Below are positions 1-8,128 of a DNA stretch of 64,000 bases, piece after piece; positions within the stretch are counted from its first letter, which is position 1; every line of letters begins with the position of its first letter. The translations under genes were made by a program, and so were the position numbers. The notes below the pieces were generated by a model. That model was given only the letters and a program-made list of their open reading frames with translations, was not told the DNA's origin and did not search any database. The stretch comes from Ectobacillus ponti (GTDB taxonomy: Bacteria; Bacillota; Bacilli; Bacillales; Bacillaceae_G), in the NCBI RefSeq assembly GCF_024294785.1, contig NZ_JANCLT010000003.1:267135-331134 (forward strand). Reading direction: 5' to 3'.

Positions 1-140
1 CGAAAAGCATGGCGGTTCCGGAGTGGCTTGGATTTGTGAAGGAGGGCGTCAAGCGGGATGGGCAGTGGCTTTACGACCATTATGAAGACATTGTCACCTA
101 TAGTATCCTGGCGAAGGAATGGAAGAAGGGCACTCGCTGA
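1..140 (+). CDS. Partial hypothetical protein, C-terminal end
   Basis: An open frame enters from the left edge (codons begin at base 3) and stops with TGA at 138-140. It encodes about 45 residues, rich in W, Y, K and D, ending in AKEWKKGTR. An ATG lies at 9-11, but no ribosome binding site can be judged because the upstream sequence is missing, so this is treated as the tail of a longer gene. The family is not recognised. A strong hairpin terminator follows the stop within 11 bases, which supports this being a real gene end. Confidence 0.55.
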   Translation, partial: KSMAVPEWLGFVKEGVKRDGQWLYDHYEDIVTYSILAKEWKKGTR

Positions 141-148
141 TCTGCAAA

Positions 149-186
149 GCAGGAGGATACTTTACATGCAGTATCCTCCTTTGTGT
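149..186. terminator. Bidirectional terminator between convergent genes
   Basis: An 11-bp perfect inverted repeat (AGGAGGATACT at 151-161 and AGTATCCTCCT at 170-180) is followed by TTTGT. It lies between the partial gene on the left and the convergent lipoprotein gene, and probably serves both. Confidence 0.75.
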
Positions 187-197
187 GCGCAACAGCT

Positions 198-626
198 TTA
201 CTTTTCAGCTGTCTCGAGCCGGTATGTGCCTGCTTTGTCAAGGCCGCACAAGGAAGCGCCTTTGTCTGTATACGCCATATAGCAGTTGGCGACAGGCTCA
301 GCACCTGCCTGCTCATAAATCAGCAGATGCACAGAATCAAAGCCCTTGCCGGTGTAGGCTTCCTGTATGCTCTCAGCAAGAAGGCGCAGCTGGTCATTGC
401 TTGTTTGTGAGGTTTGGATATGAATGGTCCGCTGCTCCATGTTGGAAGTGCCGCTGTCCTGAAGCACGGTATAGGAAGGCCCTTGCTTTTGCGGTGCTGT
501 TTTCTTGGTTTCCTGTGCTGGAGCCGGTTCGGTTGGATCAGATTTTGTGGAGTGCTGCGGCTTTTCTTGGCTGCAGGCTGCTGTCAGAAGCAGGCCAAGC
601 AGGATGGCCGTTCGCAGGATTCGCAT
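198..626 (-). CDS. Small putative lipoprotein
   Basis: The protein has 142 residues. The N-terminus is a typical lipoprotein signal: positive residues, a hydrophobic stretch and the lipobox LLTAAC, with the lipidated Cys at about residue 18. A Lys/Pro/Thr/Glu-rich linker (about 20-50) follows, typical of a spacer that holds a domain off the membrane. The rest is a compact alpha/beta-looking domain of about 85 residues that I do not recognise. The ATG is preceded by GAAAGGGGC at good spacing. It should be anchored to the outer face of the cytoplasmic membrane. It is a single-gene unit ending at the hairpin at 151-180. Confidence 0.8.
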   Translation of the reverse strand: MRILRTAILLGLLLTAACSQEKPQHSTKSDPTEPAPAQETKKTAPQKQGPSYTVLQDSGTSNMEQRTIHIQTSQTSNDQLRLLAESIQEAYTGKGFDSVHLLIYEQAGAEPVANCYMAYTDKGASLCGLDKAGTYRLETAEK

Positions 627-732
627 TGGATTTGCCCCTTTCGTAATTTCATGTAATGAAAGTATCCAACAAAAATAGTGGTGTTATGCAAAATGTATGT
701 GCGGACAGGCTCTTTTGGTGACAGCCGTACAA

Positions 733-760
733 AATGGGTCTATCTGTCCGATAGACCCCG
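733..760 (-). terminator. Terminator of cheX
   Basis: Reading the minus strand, GGGTCTATC and GATAGACCC form a 9-bp stem with a 5-base loop, followed by ATTTTGT. It begins six bases after the cheX stop codon. Confidence 0.8.
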
Positions 761-765
761 TTTTC

Positions 766-1233
766 TTACAGCTGCTCCTCCTGCAGGGCGACGTGAATTT
801 CCACCCGCCCCATGGCTGTTTCAAGCGGTACCGTCGTGAAGACATTCGTGGAACGAAATCTGGAGTGCCCCTCATTGATGACCGGAGGGGTTACATCGAC
901 AACTACGCCTTCCTTGGAAATTTCGGTGGCCGAGGTGCCGGCGACCCAGTTGCCGAATTCCTGGATGGCGCTCCAGCCGAGGTCATCAATCTCTGCAACC
1001 TCCATGCCTCCCATCATGGTGCCGATAATTTGCTTGGCGGTGTCATCCTGAAAGGAGCAAATAATTTGTCCCTTCAGGGCGCCGTGCACTCCGAGAATGA
1101 CAGAGATCGGCATGGCCGGCACCTGTGTCTCGCCGTCATGGATCTCCAGCACCTGAACGTCCGGCAAGCCGAAGTGGCCGGTAAAAATGTTCTCCGCCGC
1201 CCGGCAAACGGCATCTACATATCGTCTTTCCAT
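766..1233 (-). CDS. cheX: CheX-like chemotaxis phosphatase
   Basis: The 155-residue protein belongs to the CheC/CheX/FliY family of CheY-P phosphatases by its overall pattern. The catalytic E-x-x-N signature is visible at E92 and N95 (in SAIQEFGNWVAG), preceded by the typical GQIICSF strand and the DDTAKQI helix. In the known family this enzyme dephosphorylates CheY-P in the cytoplasm and resets flagellar signalling. The start was placed at the ATG at 1233 because GAGGAGG lies seven bases upstream; a longer in-frame extension has no such site. No other chemotaxis gene is adjacent, so it is an orphan transcription unit with its own terminator. A methyl-accepting protein gene lies 8 kb away. 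Confidence 0.82.
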   Translation of the reverse strand: MERRYVDAVCRAAENIFTGHFGLPDVQVLEIHDGETQVPAMPISVILGVHGALKGQIICSFQDDTAKQIIGTMMGGMEVAEIDDLGWSAIQEFGNWVAGTSATEISKEGVVVDVTPPVINEGHSRFRSTNVFTTVPLETAMGRVEIHVALQEEQL

Positions 1234-1424
1234 TGTGATACCTCCTCGTGGAAGCTTCTTCTCGTTATTGTGTGCAAAGTTGCGGGATTGCAACCGTCTG
1301 CAGTCCGGTTTTCCGGCGGTGAGCCGGGCGAGTCCCCTTCGCTTTTCTTCTGGAAGTTTTCAGGGGGGAGGAGTACAATGTAAATTGCATGAAAATTTCA
1401 ACCATACAAAGAGGGGGGAGCGGG

Positions 1425-2630
1425 ATGCAGGCAGCTGCGAAGACAAAGGTGCTGGATGCACCGACGATGTACCGTATTTTGTTTGCCATCAGCCTGGGGC
1501 ATTTCTTGAATGATTCCATGCAGGCTGTTGTGCCGGCAGTATTTCCGATTTTGGAGCGGTCCATGAGCCTGTCGTACACCCAGGTGGGCTGGATTGCTTT
1601 TGCCTTAAATATGACATCCTCGATTATGCAGCCGGTGTTCGGCTTCTACACAGACAAAAAGCCCGCGCCGTTCTTGCTGCCGCTCGGTATGTTTTCGAGC
1701 CTGCTTGGGATGCTCGGCCTGGCATTTGCGCCGAACTTTTACGTGGTGATTCTGTCCGTTCTGTTCATCGGCCTCGGTTCAGCGGTTTTCCATCCGGAGG
1801 GCGCACGCGTTGCCTATATGGCAGCCGGGACCAAGCGCGGTTTGGCGCAGGCCATCTATCAGGTGGGCGGCAATACAGGAAACGCCATGGCGCCGCTGTT
1901 TACCGTCCTGATTTTTGTTCCGCTCGGGCAGATTGGGGCGACATGGTTCACCGGCCTTGCAGTCATTGGGGTGATCCTGCTGTCATACGTTTCGGGATGG
2001 TACAAACGGGAGCTCACAGCCGGTGCGGCACGGGCCAAGAAGAAGGGAACACAAAGCGGCGGGGAGCTGAGCCGGCAGGTGAAGTTTGCGGTGGTGCTGC
2101 TCATTTTCCTCGTGTTTGCCCGTTCCTGGTACAGTGCCGGCATCGGCAATTTTTATCAATTTTATCTCATTGAGCATTACGGGCTTTCCATTAAAAGCGC
2201 ACAGTATTATGTGTTTGCTTTCATGATTGCCGGTGTGCTGGGCACCTTCTTCGGCGGGCCGCTGGCGGACCGGTTCGGCAAGCGCAACATCATCCTGCTG
2301 TCCATGATTGGTTCGGCGCCATTGGCATTGCTGCTGCCATATGTGCCGCTTATGCTGGTTGTGCCGCTGTTTCTGTGCATCGGCTTTATCCTGTCGAGCA
2401 GCTTCAGCGTGACGGTTGTATACGCGCAGGAGCTGATGCCGGGCAAGGTAGGCATGGTGTCCGGCCTGATTGTCGGATTGGCGTTTGGCATGGGGGCGCT
2501 CGGCGCTGTTGTGCTTGGCAAGCTGGCGGACCTCTACAGCCTGGGCTTCATCATGACATTCTGCAGCTTTTTGCCGCTGCTCGGTGTGCTGTCCTGGCTG
2601 CTGCCAAAGGACGCCTCGGCTGTCAAATGA
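1425..2630 (+). CDS. MFS exporter, fosmidomycin-resistance (Fsr) type
   Basis: The 401-residue protein has about 12 hydrophobic helices in two halves joined by a basic loop (KRELTAGAARAKKKG) near residue 195-215, as in 12-helix major facilitator transporters. The early motif SLGHFLNDSMQAVVPAVFP and the length match Fsr-like drug/proton antiporters. Members export small toxic compounds across the cytoplasmic membrane; the substrate here cannot be read from sequence. The start chosen is the ATG at 1425, with GAGGGGGGAG just upstream; an earlier in-frame ATG (1389) lacks a site. It stands alone between cheX (divergent) and galE. Confidence 0.85.
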   Translation: MQAAAKTKVLDAPTMYRILFAISLGHFLNDSMQAVVPAVFPILERSMSLSYTQVGWIAFALNMTSSIMQPVFGFYTDKKPAPFLLPLGMFSSLLGMLGLAFAPNFYVVILSVLFIGLGSAVFHPEGARVAYMAAGTKRGLAQAIYQVGGNTGNAMAPLFTVLIFVPLGQIGATWFTGLAVIGVILLSYVSGWYKRELTAGAARAKKKGTQSGGELSRQVKFAVVLLIFLVFARSWYSAGIGNFYQFYLIEHYGLSIKSAQYYVFAFMIAGVLGTFFGGPLADRFGKRNIILLSMIGSAPLALLLPYVPLMLVVPLFLCIGFILSSSFSVTVVYAQELMPGKVGMVSGLIVGLAFGMGALGAVVLGKLADLYSLGFIMTFCSFLPLLGVLSWLLPKDASAVK

Positions 2631-2728
2631 TGCTTTGCAACAGGTGAGCACGGTACAGGCTTGACACCGGGCTTCTAAGTATGTGAAATTGGAGACGGAG
2701 CACGAGAAACGACAGAGGAGGAATACGC

Positions 2729-3718
2729 ATGGCAATTTTAGTGACAGGCGGCGCCGGCTATATCGGCAGCCATACGGTGGCGGAGCTTTTGGCGCACAAG
2801 GAAGAAGTTGTGGTCATGGATAACCTGCGCACTGGGCATGCTGAAGCACTGCAGGGCGTGAAGTTCTATGAGGGAGATATCCGTGACCGTAGTGTGCTGG
2901 ACCGTATTTTTGGCGAAAACGAAATTGAAGCGGTCATTCACTTTGCCGCCAGCTCTCTGGTGGGCGAGAGTGTAAGTGAGCCGCTTGCCTATTATGAGAA
3001 CAATCTGCTGGCTTCCCATACGCTTGTATCGGCAATGGTGGCGCATGATGTGAAGAAAATTGTGTTCTCTTCCACGGCCGCAACATACGGTGAACCGAAG
3101 AGCATTCCCATCCTGGAAACAGATCCGACCGAGCCGACAAGCCCGTACGGGGAAACAAAGCTGGCGATGGAAAAGATGTTCCGCTGGTGCGACGGGGCCT
3201 ATGGTCTGAAATCCATTTCGCTGCGCTACTTTAACGCGGCGGGCGCACACATGGACGGCCATATTGGCGAGGACCATACACCGGAGAGCCATTTGATTCC
3301 GATTATTCTGCAGGTGGCGCTTGGCCAGCGTGAGCATATCGGCATTTTCGGGGATGACTATGCGACAGCGGACGGCACCTGCATCCGCGATTACATCCAT
3401 GTGATGGACTTGGCAAATGCTCATTGGCGCGCGCTGGAGTACCTGCGCAAGGAGAATGCAAGCAACGTATTCAACCTTGGCAATGGCACAGGATTTTCGG
3501 TGAATGAGGTGATTGAGACTGCCCGCAAGGTGACGAATCATCCGATTCCGGCGAAGGTCAGCCCGCGCCGCGCCGGCGATCCGGCTGTTCTCATCGCTTC
3601 CTCTGAAAAAGCGCAGACCGTACTGGGCTGGAAGCCCCAGTGGGGTGATTTGGAAACAATCATTGAAAGCGCGTGGAAGTGGCACCAGTCCCACCCGAAC
3701 GGCTTTGCGGCAAAATAA
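2729..3718 (+). CDS. galE: UDP-glucose 4-epimerase
   Basis: The 329-residue protein is an extended SDR enzyme that interconverts UDP-glucose and UDP-galactose using tightly bound NAD. The Rossmann motif GGAGYIG is at residues 7-13, the catalytic Ser/Thr is in SSTAATYG (about 114-121), and the catalytic pair is Y140 and K144 in YGETK. RYFNAAGA and IRDYIHVMDLANAH are further family signatures. The length is usual for bacterial GalE. The start has AGAGGAGG eight bases upstream. There are no galactose-catabolism genes nearby, so its likely role is supply of UDP-galactose for cell-wall or capsule glycans. It ends at a strong terminator. Confidence 0.95.
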   Translation: MAILVTGGAGYIGSHTVAELLAHKEEVVVMDNLRTGHAEALQGVKFYEGDIRDRSVLDRIFGENEIEAVIHFAASSLVGESVSEPLAYYENNLLASHTLVSAMVAHDVKKIVFSSTAATYGEPKSIPILETDPTEPTSPYGETKLAMEKMFRWCDGAYGLKSISLRYFNAAGAHMDGHIGEDHTPESHLIPIILQVALGQREHIGIFGDDYATADGTCIRDYIHVMDLANAHWRALEYLRKENASNVFNLGNGTGFSVNEVIETARKVTNHPIPAKVSPRRAGDPAVLIASSEKAQTVLGWKPQWGDLETIIESAWKWHQSHPNGFAAK

Positions 3719-3725
3719 AAGTGAG

Positions 3726-3760
3726 AAAGCGGTCTTCCTTCCGGGAGGCCGCTTTTTTTG
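3726..3760 (+). terminator. Terminator of galE
   Basis: An imperfect GC-rich stem (AGCGGTCTTCC with GGGAGGCCGCT) is followed by seven T residues, starting within 10 bases of the galE stop. Confidence 0.9.
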
Positions 3761-3810
3761 TTGTGGAAGCGGGGGTTGCCGGTGAATTGACCAAGAGAAG
3801 CCGCAAACAG

Positions 3811-3840
3811 ACAAAAAGGGCTCCTGAGCAAGGAGCCCTG
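3811..3840 (-). terminator. Terminator of the membrane protein gene at 3841-4407
   Basis: On the minus strand AGGGCTCCT and AGGAGCCCT form a 9-bp stem followed directly by TTTTTGT, immediately after the TGA stop at 3841. Confidence 0.88.
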
Positions 3841-4407
3841 TCACTCTTCCAACCCAAGCTGTTCAGCCGGCACGCGCCGGACAACCGCCTTGTGGACACG
3901 CCGCAGAGCCAGCACACTGAGCCAAAGCCAGAGCCAGCCGTACAGCAGGGAAAATACGAAAATGCCAAGCAGTCCGCCTGCGCCCAAGGAGGCCGCTGTC
4001 AAGTCCGGCCCGAGCACGGGAAACCGCAGGATATAGAGCAGAAAGAGAATGCCGGTGCCAAGCGATGCACCGGCGAGAAGCACCGTTTGCCAGCGGAGCC
4101 GGCACAGTCTGAGCCCGATGCCGAGGCTCAGGCCGAGCAGCCCGGTCGTGAACGGAAAGACAAACAGCTCGCTCGGCTGCAGCACAAGCAGCAGCAGAAT
4201 GGTAACCAAATAGGCCAACAGGCCGCTGCGGATGGAAATGACGGCGGCCATGACAATGGGGCCTGTTGTTAACACGCTGAGTGTATAGCCGATGCCGGTG
4301 AACACGCCCGCAGACTGCAATAGGGCGGCCAATGCGGCCAAAATCGCGCCAAGGACCAGCTTCACCGTGCGCGGATAGCTGCTGTAGATGGCAATTTCCT
4401 TTTGCAT
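3841..4407 (-). CDS. Integral membrane protein, six-helix, ECF-transporter-S-like
   Basis: The 188-residue protein is mostly hydrophobic with about five or six transmembrane helices and a short basic cytoplasmic tail (RRVHKAVVRRVPAEQLGLEE). Size and hydropathy recall the substrate-binding (S) components of ECF transporters or small DUF-type membrane proteins, but no diagnostic motif was found, so function is unassigned. The ATG at 4407 was preferred over one at 4413 because GGGAGGG sits six bases before the former and touches the latter. It forms a single-gene unit downstream of the ferritin-like gene on the same strand. Confidence 0.65.
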   Translation of the reverse strand: MQKEIAIYSSYPRTVKLVLGAILAALAALLQSAGVFTGIGYTLSVLTTGPIVMAAVISIRSGLLAYLVTILLLLVLQPSELFVFPFTTGLLGLSLGIGLRLCRLRWQTVLLAGASLGTGILFLLYILRFPVLGPDLTAASLGAGGLLGIFVFSLLYGWLWLWLSVLALRRVHKAVVRRVPAEQLGLEE

Positions 4408-4449
4408 ACACATCCCTCCCTTATTACATCAATGAGGCGGGCGGGATGA

Positions 4450-4995
4450 TTATACGTCCTCTTTATATAAAATGGAAATAGGTGCCATTTCGAGCATGTA
4501 TTCCTGCAGCAGAAGCTGGTGGATGTGCTTTTCGTGCGCTGTCGGGAAGGCAATATCCACCAGCTCCTTCATGCCAAGAGAGTAGCCAAGCTGCTCTGCC
4601 ACGGCGAAGGCGCCCATGGCCTGCTGATTCAGCAAAAGCAGGTGGTGCAGATACTGCCAGGAGCCGACAGCCCCGCCCATCATATCCTGAAACACAAACA
4701 GCCCCTCTTCGAGCTTGGCGCTGGTTGTGCCAAGGATGCGGTCCAGGACGGTATCCGGGCTGCGGCCGATGAGTGTAAAGAGCCTCTTGGCGTAAGCGTG
4801 GTGATCCCTTGACGCATCCTGAATCTTTTCCAGCGCCTCCCGGATGTGCGGTTCTTGTATAGCGGGAATGGCTTTTGCCAGCAGGGCTTCAAAGGCGGTC
4901 TGAGCGGTCAGCACATGCTCAAACCAGCGCTCTGTTTCCTGCAGATGCCGTTCGCGCGTTTTGTCATCGAGCTCAATTAAAATGATTTCATTCAT
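4450..4995 (-). CDS. Ferritin-like helical protein
   Basis: The 181-residue protein is almost entirely alpha-helical, and its spacing of acidic and His residues suggests a four-helix ferritin-like bundle: ETERWFEH near the start, DASRDHHAYAKRL in the middle and AHEKHIHQLLLQEYM near the end. A di-metal centre is possible but not proven; the canonical E-x-x-H pairs are only partly clear. It starts six bases after the stop of the sugar-dehydrogenase-like gene, so the two are co-transcribed. That suggests a shared redox or envelope role, which is inference only. The family is not certainly recognised. Confidence 0.55.
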   Translation of the reverse strand: MNEIILIELDDKTRERHLQETERWFEHVLTAQTAFEALLAKAIPAIQEPHIREALEKIQDASRDHHAYAKRLFTLIGRSPDTVLDRILGTTSAKLEEGLFVFQDMMGGAVGSWQYLHHLLLLNQQAMGAFAVAEQLGYSLGMKELVDIAFPTAHEKHIHQLLLQEYMLEMAPISILYKEDV

Positions 4996-5001
4996 ATGCG
5001 T

Positions 5002-6441
5002 TCACTCCTTCGTCACCTTCCACAGCACACCCGTATGCCCATAAGCCATTACATATCCCTTTGTCACCGGAGAATAGCCGAAATCCAGCACATACAAGCT
5101 TTTGCCGTCCGGATGGAACTTGCAGTCCACCGGCCGCTCGATGCCGCCGCCCTGATGATGGGAGGCCGCCCCCGGCTTTTTGTTGCAAAGGAACATTTCG
5201 GAGGTCCCTTTCTCTACATCCACCCGGACGATGCGGAAGCCGTGGTCCAAATCCTTTTCATGCGGCGAGTTGAGCGGTGCATACGTGCCCCACTCGGTGA
5301 CAAACAGCTCGCCCCGGTGGCCAAAGAAATCCGAGCGGCAGAAGTCCATTTGTGTCATGGCGGAGTGCGGCTGCTCCAAATAGGCAGGAGGGCCGGCCCA
5401 TTCCGGCAGCTGTTCGATGAGCTGCTCCGCCGGTTTTCCTTTTTCCGGCCGGCAGCGCTCATCCCACACCGGAACACCGTCCGCCCGCAGCTCCGGAAAG
5501 CCGTACCAGTCCGGCGTTTTCACCGAGCCGTGCGCCGTTTTTGCATTGCGGATATGCCAAATGCGGTCCGGGTCGCCGGCGATGGCCCGTGCGCCTTTCT
5601 CCTCCAAGCCATTGTCGGACGCATACAGCTCACCGTCTTCATTGAAGGCGAGACCGTACGGATTGCGCAAGCCCCAGGCAAGCAGCTCCACATCACTGCC
5701 GTCCGGCTTGGCGCGCCACAGTCCGGTGGTGCACCAGAGCTCGCCCTTCACGACTTCCCCTTTTTCCGCCGGCATGCCAAACGGCTTGAAAGCACCGCTC
5801 TCCGTTAAATACGGAAACGGCATGAGCGGATTGGAGGTGGACACATTATTGCCGGTCAGAGTGATGTCCGCACCGGGTATATCATGTGCTTCCGGCTGTT
5901 TGACGAGATCGACCGAGAAGCCGAACGGCAGGCAGACGCCATTTTGCGAAACGGAGCCATGCGCAAAATACATGAGCCCGTCATGGGGGCTGAATACCGG
6001 ACCGCCCGGCTCATGCCAACCTCCGCTCGGAATGGATTCAATCAGGACGGTGCGCTCGCGGGTGGCCACATCATATTTGACGATGCGGGCGTGATAGCCG
6101 CCCTTGCAGGAAACATAGATGCTCCCATCACGATAGGTGACGCCGCGGGGGCCTCCTTGCGTTTCGACCGCAAATACGTCCAGCGTGCCGTCAGGTGTCA
6201 GCTGCAGAATGCGCGGGGGCAGGGCCGGTCTTGTCGGCCATGTGCTGCCACCTTCGAGAATATACAGGGTGCCGTCATCGGCAAAGCCCATGCCGGTCGG
6301 GAAGGAAAGGCCGGCAGCAACAACTTCAACCTTGTAGCCCTCCGGCACCCAGACATCAGCCGGGTCAAGGACCGGGCGGGCGCTGATGGGCAGCTCCAGC
6401 CGCGGCCCCTTTGCTTTTGCGGCAGCAATGCGCTTCATCAT
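5002..6441 (-). CDS. PQQ-type/glucose-sorbosone dehydrogenase-like beta-propeller protein
   Basis: The 479-residue protein contains repeated blades of the type seen in soluble quinoprotein sugar dehydrogenases: GLSFPTGMGFADDGTLYILEGG (about 45-66), WGLRNPYGLAFNEDGELYASDNG in the middle and VLDFGYSPV near the end. Known relatives oxidise sugars with PQQ, but many Bacillus homologues have no proven activity or cofactor. There is no obvious signal peptide at the N-terminus, so it appears cytoplasmic as written. The ATG at 6441 has AGAGG eight bases upstream. It is the first gene of a two-gene operon with the ferritin-like gene. Divergent from the small gene at 6566. Confidence 0.7.
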   Translation of the reverse strand: MMKRIAAAKAKGPRLELPISARPVLDPADVWVPEGYKVEVVAAGLSFPTGMGFADDGTLYILEGGSTWPTRPALPPRILQLTPDGTLDVFAVETQGGPRGVTYRDGSIYVSCKGGYHARIVKYDVATRERTVLIESIPSGGWHEPGGPVFSPHDGLMYFAHGSVSQNGVCLPFGFSVDLVKQPEAHDIPGADITLTGNNVSTSNPLMPFPYLTESGAFKPFGMPAEKGEVVKGELWCTTGLWRAKPDGSDVELLAWGLRNPYGLAFNEDGELYASDNGLEEKGARAIAGDPDRIWHIRNAKTAHGSVKTPDWYGFPELRADGVPVWDERCRPEKGKPAEQLIEQLPEWAGPPAYLEQPHSAMTQMDFCRSDFFGHRGELFVTEWGTYAPLNSPHEKDLDHGFRIVRVDVEKGTSEMFLCNKKPGAASHHQGGGIERPVDCKFHPDGKSLYVLDFGYSPVTKGYVMAYGHTGVLWKVTKE

Positions 6442-6565
6442 CGGGAAAACCTCTTTTCCTTTGGAAAATATAACCTACAAGCAGTATCGTCCAAGAGAAG
6501 AAGGGATATTCTTGTCTTCATGCCCGTGCCGTAGTAAGCTGAAACAAAAGAAGGGAGTGGACAGC

Positions 6566-6823
6566 ATGTTGAACATGACAGAGCATGATGAGCAGGTATT
6601 GAAGCGGGCGGTGGAGGAGCTCTTCGCGGAGCAAAGCTCGCCGTTGCAAAAGGGATTGCCCCTGCAGCGCATCGAAGAGCTGCTTGATGCCCAATTTGCG
6701 CTGAAGGCGGAAATGGACAATCCAGAAGTGATCGTGGACAAGACTGAGATGCACAAGCTGCTGCTGAAGCATTTCCGTTTCGAATACGGAACATATTGCC
6801 TCGCGGAGGGCTGCTGCCGCTGA
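6566..6823 (+). CDS. Small hypothetical protein
   Basis: The 85-residue protein is acidic and helical in its first half (MLNMTEHDEQVLKRAVEELF) and ends with a Cys-containing tail, AEGCCR. It has no membrane segment and no family that I recognise. The ATG at 6566 follows AAGGGAG by nine bases. It has a strong terminator 10 bases after the stop. The roughly 120 bases before it also carry the divergent promoter of the dehydrogenase-like gene. Confidence 0.7.
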   Translation: MLNMTEHDEQVLKRAVEELFAEQSSPLQKGLPLQRIEELLDAQFALKAEMDNPEVIVDKTEMHKLLLKHFRFEYGTYCLAEGCCR

Positions 6824-6830
6824 GGGGCAA

Positions 6831-6866
6831 AAAGCCGGCCGATTATAATGGGCCGGCTTTTTTTAT
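6831..6866 (+). terminator. Terminator of the small gene at 6566-6823
   Basis: AAGCCGGCC (6832-6840) and GGCCGGCTT (6851-6859) are perfect arms, followed by seven T residues. Confidence 0.92.
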
Positions 6867-6934
6867 TCTTATGCATACTCCCAGTCATTCTGCGCATATT
6901 AACCCCTACTTGCATGTGCAAATGAGGTGAAGGA

Positions 6935-7414
6935 ATGGATGCTCAACTGCGCAAGCAGCTGTTTTTGATGCTGCGCGCCCTGTACATTTGTATTGAAGAA
7001 AAATGGAGCGAGGTCGGCCGCAGATATGATGTCACGCCAGCCCAGCAGCATGTGCTGCATGTGCTGTCCACCTCGGCCAAGCCGCTGCCGATGAAGGAAA
7101 TCGGGCGTCTTGGCTGCTGGCATGCTTCGACTGTCACGCGCATTTTGCGGCCGCTGCAGGAGAAGGGGCACATTGTGGTGGAGCGTGACCCGCAGAGCCC
7201 GAAGCATAAGCTTGTCAGCATCACCGAATCGGGAGCCCGGTTGTTCGATGGAATTACAACTGACATGGAGCAGATGGAAACCTTTCCTTTGGATGTGCGC
7301 CATCTGACTGAAGAGGATATTCAGCTGTGCCTGCAGTATGGACATTCTGTGCTCCATGTGCAGAAAGGAAGCGCCTTTGTGCAATGGCTGCAGGAGGAAG
7401 AAATCAGTGGATGA
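6935..7414 (+). CDS. MarR-family transcriptional regulator
   Basis: The 159-residue protein has the MarR winged-helix layout: an N-terminal dimerisation helix, a DNA-binding core (DVTPAQQHVLHVLST ... STVTRILRPLQEKGHIVVERD, about residues 30-90) with the wing at PQSPKHKLVSIT, and a C-terminal helix. Members bind as dimers to palindromic operators and often respond to small phenolic ligands. The start has GAGGTGAAGGA upstream. It is followed 24 bases later by a membrane protein gene on the same strand, which may be its target and co-transcribed. It resembles ScoC/Hpr-like regulators only in general shape. Confidence 0.8.
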   Translation: MDAQLRKQLFLMLRALYICIEEKWSEVGRRYDVTPAQQHVLHVLSTSAKPLPMKEIGRLGCWHASTVTRILRPLQEKGHIVVERDPQSPKHKLVSITESGARLFDGITTDMEQMETFPLDVRHLTEEDIQLCLQYGHSVLHVQKGSAFVQWLQEEEISG

Positions 7415-7438
7415 AGCCGATGAAGGAGGGGGTAACAG

Positions 7439-8005
7439 GTGAAGTACCCATCATATCAGGACATTCAGGAGGTGCGGCGCAATCTCCTGGATACAACCTT
7501 TGACCGCTGGCTGCATCATGATGTGCTCAGCTGGCAATGGTGGCTGCTGCTGGCTGCTGCCATTCTGCCATGGGGGATATGGGGCCGGCTTGTGGACAAG
7601 GAGCGAAGAGTGGAGGTATTCGCTTATGCGATGCTGTTCGGCATGCTTGCCATCATTTTGGACGTAGCGGGAGTCAACGCACTGCTTTGGGGCTATCCCA
7701 CCAAGCTTTTTCCCATTGTACCTCCCTTATTTCCGGCGGATGTTACCTTATTTCCGGTCGTCTACAGTCTGCTGTACCAATATGGCCGGACCTGGTCTTC
7801 CTATATCCTCTATGCAGCTCTTGCGTCTTGCATTTGCGCCTTCATGATTGAACCCGCGTGTATTTGGATGGGGATGTACAGCAACGATCACTTTCCGCAT
7901 TGGAAATCGTGCATCGGCTTTCTATTGGTGGCGGTGATGACAAAAGCCATCATCGGCAGCTTAAGGACAGAAGACAGGAAAGCAGCTGCCGCAGAATCAC
8001 AGTGA
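7439..8005 (+). CDS. CBO0543-type integral membrane protein
   Basis: The 188-residue protein has about five transmembrane helices and begins with a soluble stretch (KYPSYQDIQEVRRNLLDTTFDRWLHHDVLSW). This N-terminal pattern and the DVAGVNALLWGYP and YQYGRTWSSYI segments match the CBO0543 family of Firmicute membrane proteins, which has no assigned function. It starts with GTG, 8 bases after AAGGAGGGGG. It follows the MarR gene by 24 bases and probably shares its transcript. Confidence 0.72.
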   Translation: MKYPSYQDIQEVRRNLLDTTFDRWLHHDVLSWQWWLLLAAAILPWGIWGRLVDKERRVEVFAYAMLFGMLAIILDVAGVNALLWGYPTKLFPIVPPLFPADVTLFPVVYSLLYQYGRTWSSYILYAALASCICAFMIEPACIWMGMYSNDHFPHWKSCIGFLLVAVMTKAIIGSLRTEDRKAAAAESQ

Positions 8006-8067
8006 ATAAGAAAGAGCAAAGCCCATCATTCCCCTTTCTGAATCGCATTCTCCTTTTCAGTAAAAAA

Positions 8068-8090
8068 TATGGGCTGCTGGGCAGCCCAAT
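8068..8090 (-). terminator. Terminator of the DUF1963 gene
   Basis: On the minus strand GGGCTGC-CCA-GCAGCCC is followed by ATATTTTTTA. It lies about 40 bases past the stop at 8129. Confidence 0.75.
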
Positions 8091-8128
8091 CAGGTCCGGC
8101 GATTTCATCAGCGGAAGCTGAATGCCGT

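Noticed and set aside
2738-3844. 368-codon open frame on the minus strand
   Set aside because: Antisense of galE, whose plus-strand product has all epimerase motifs.
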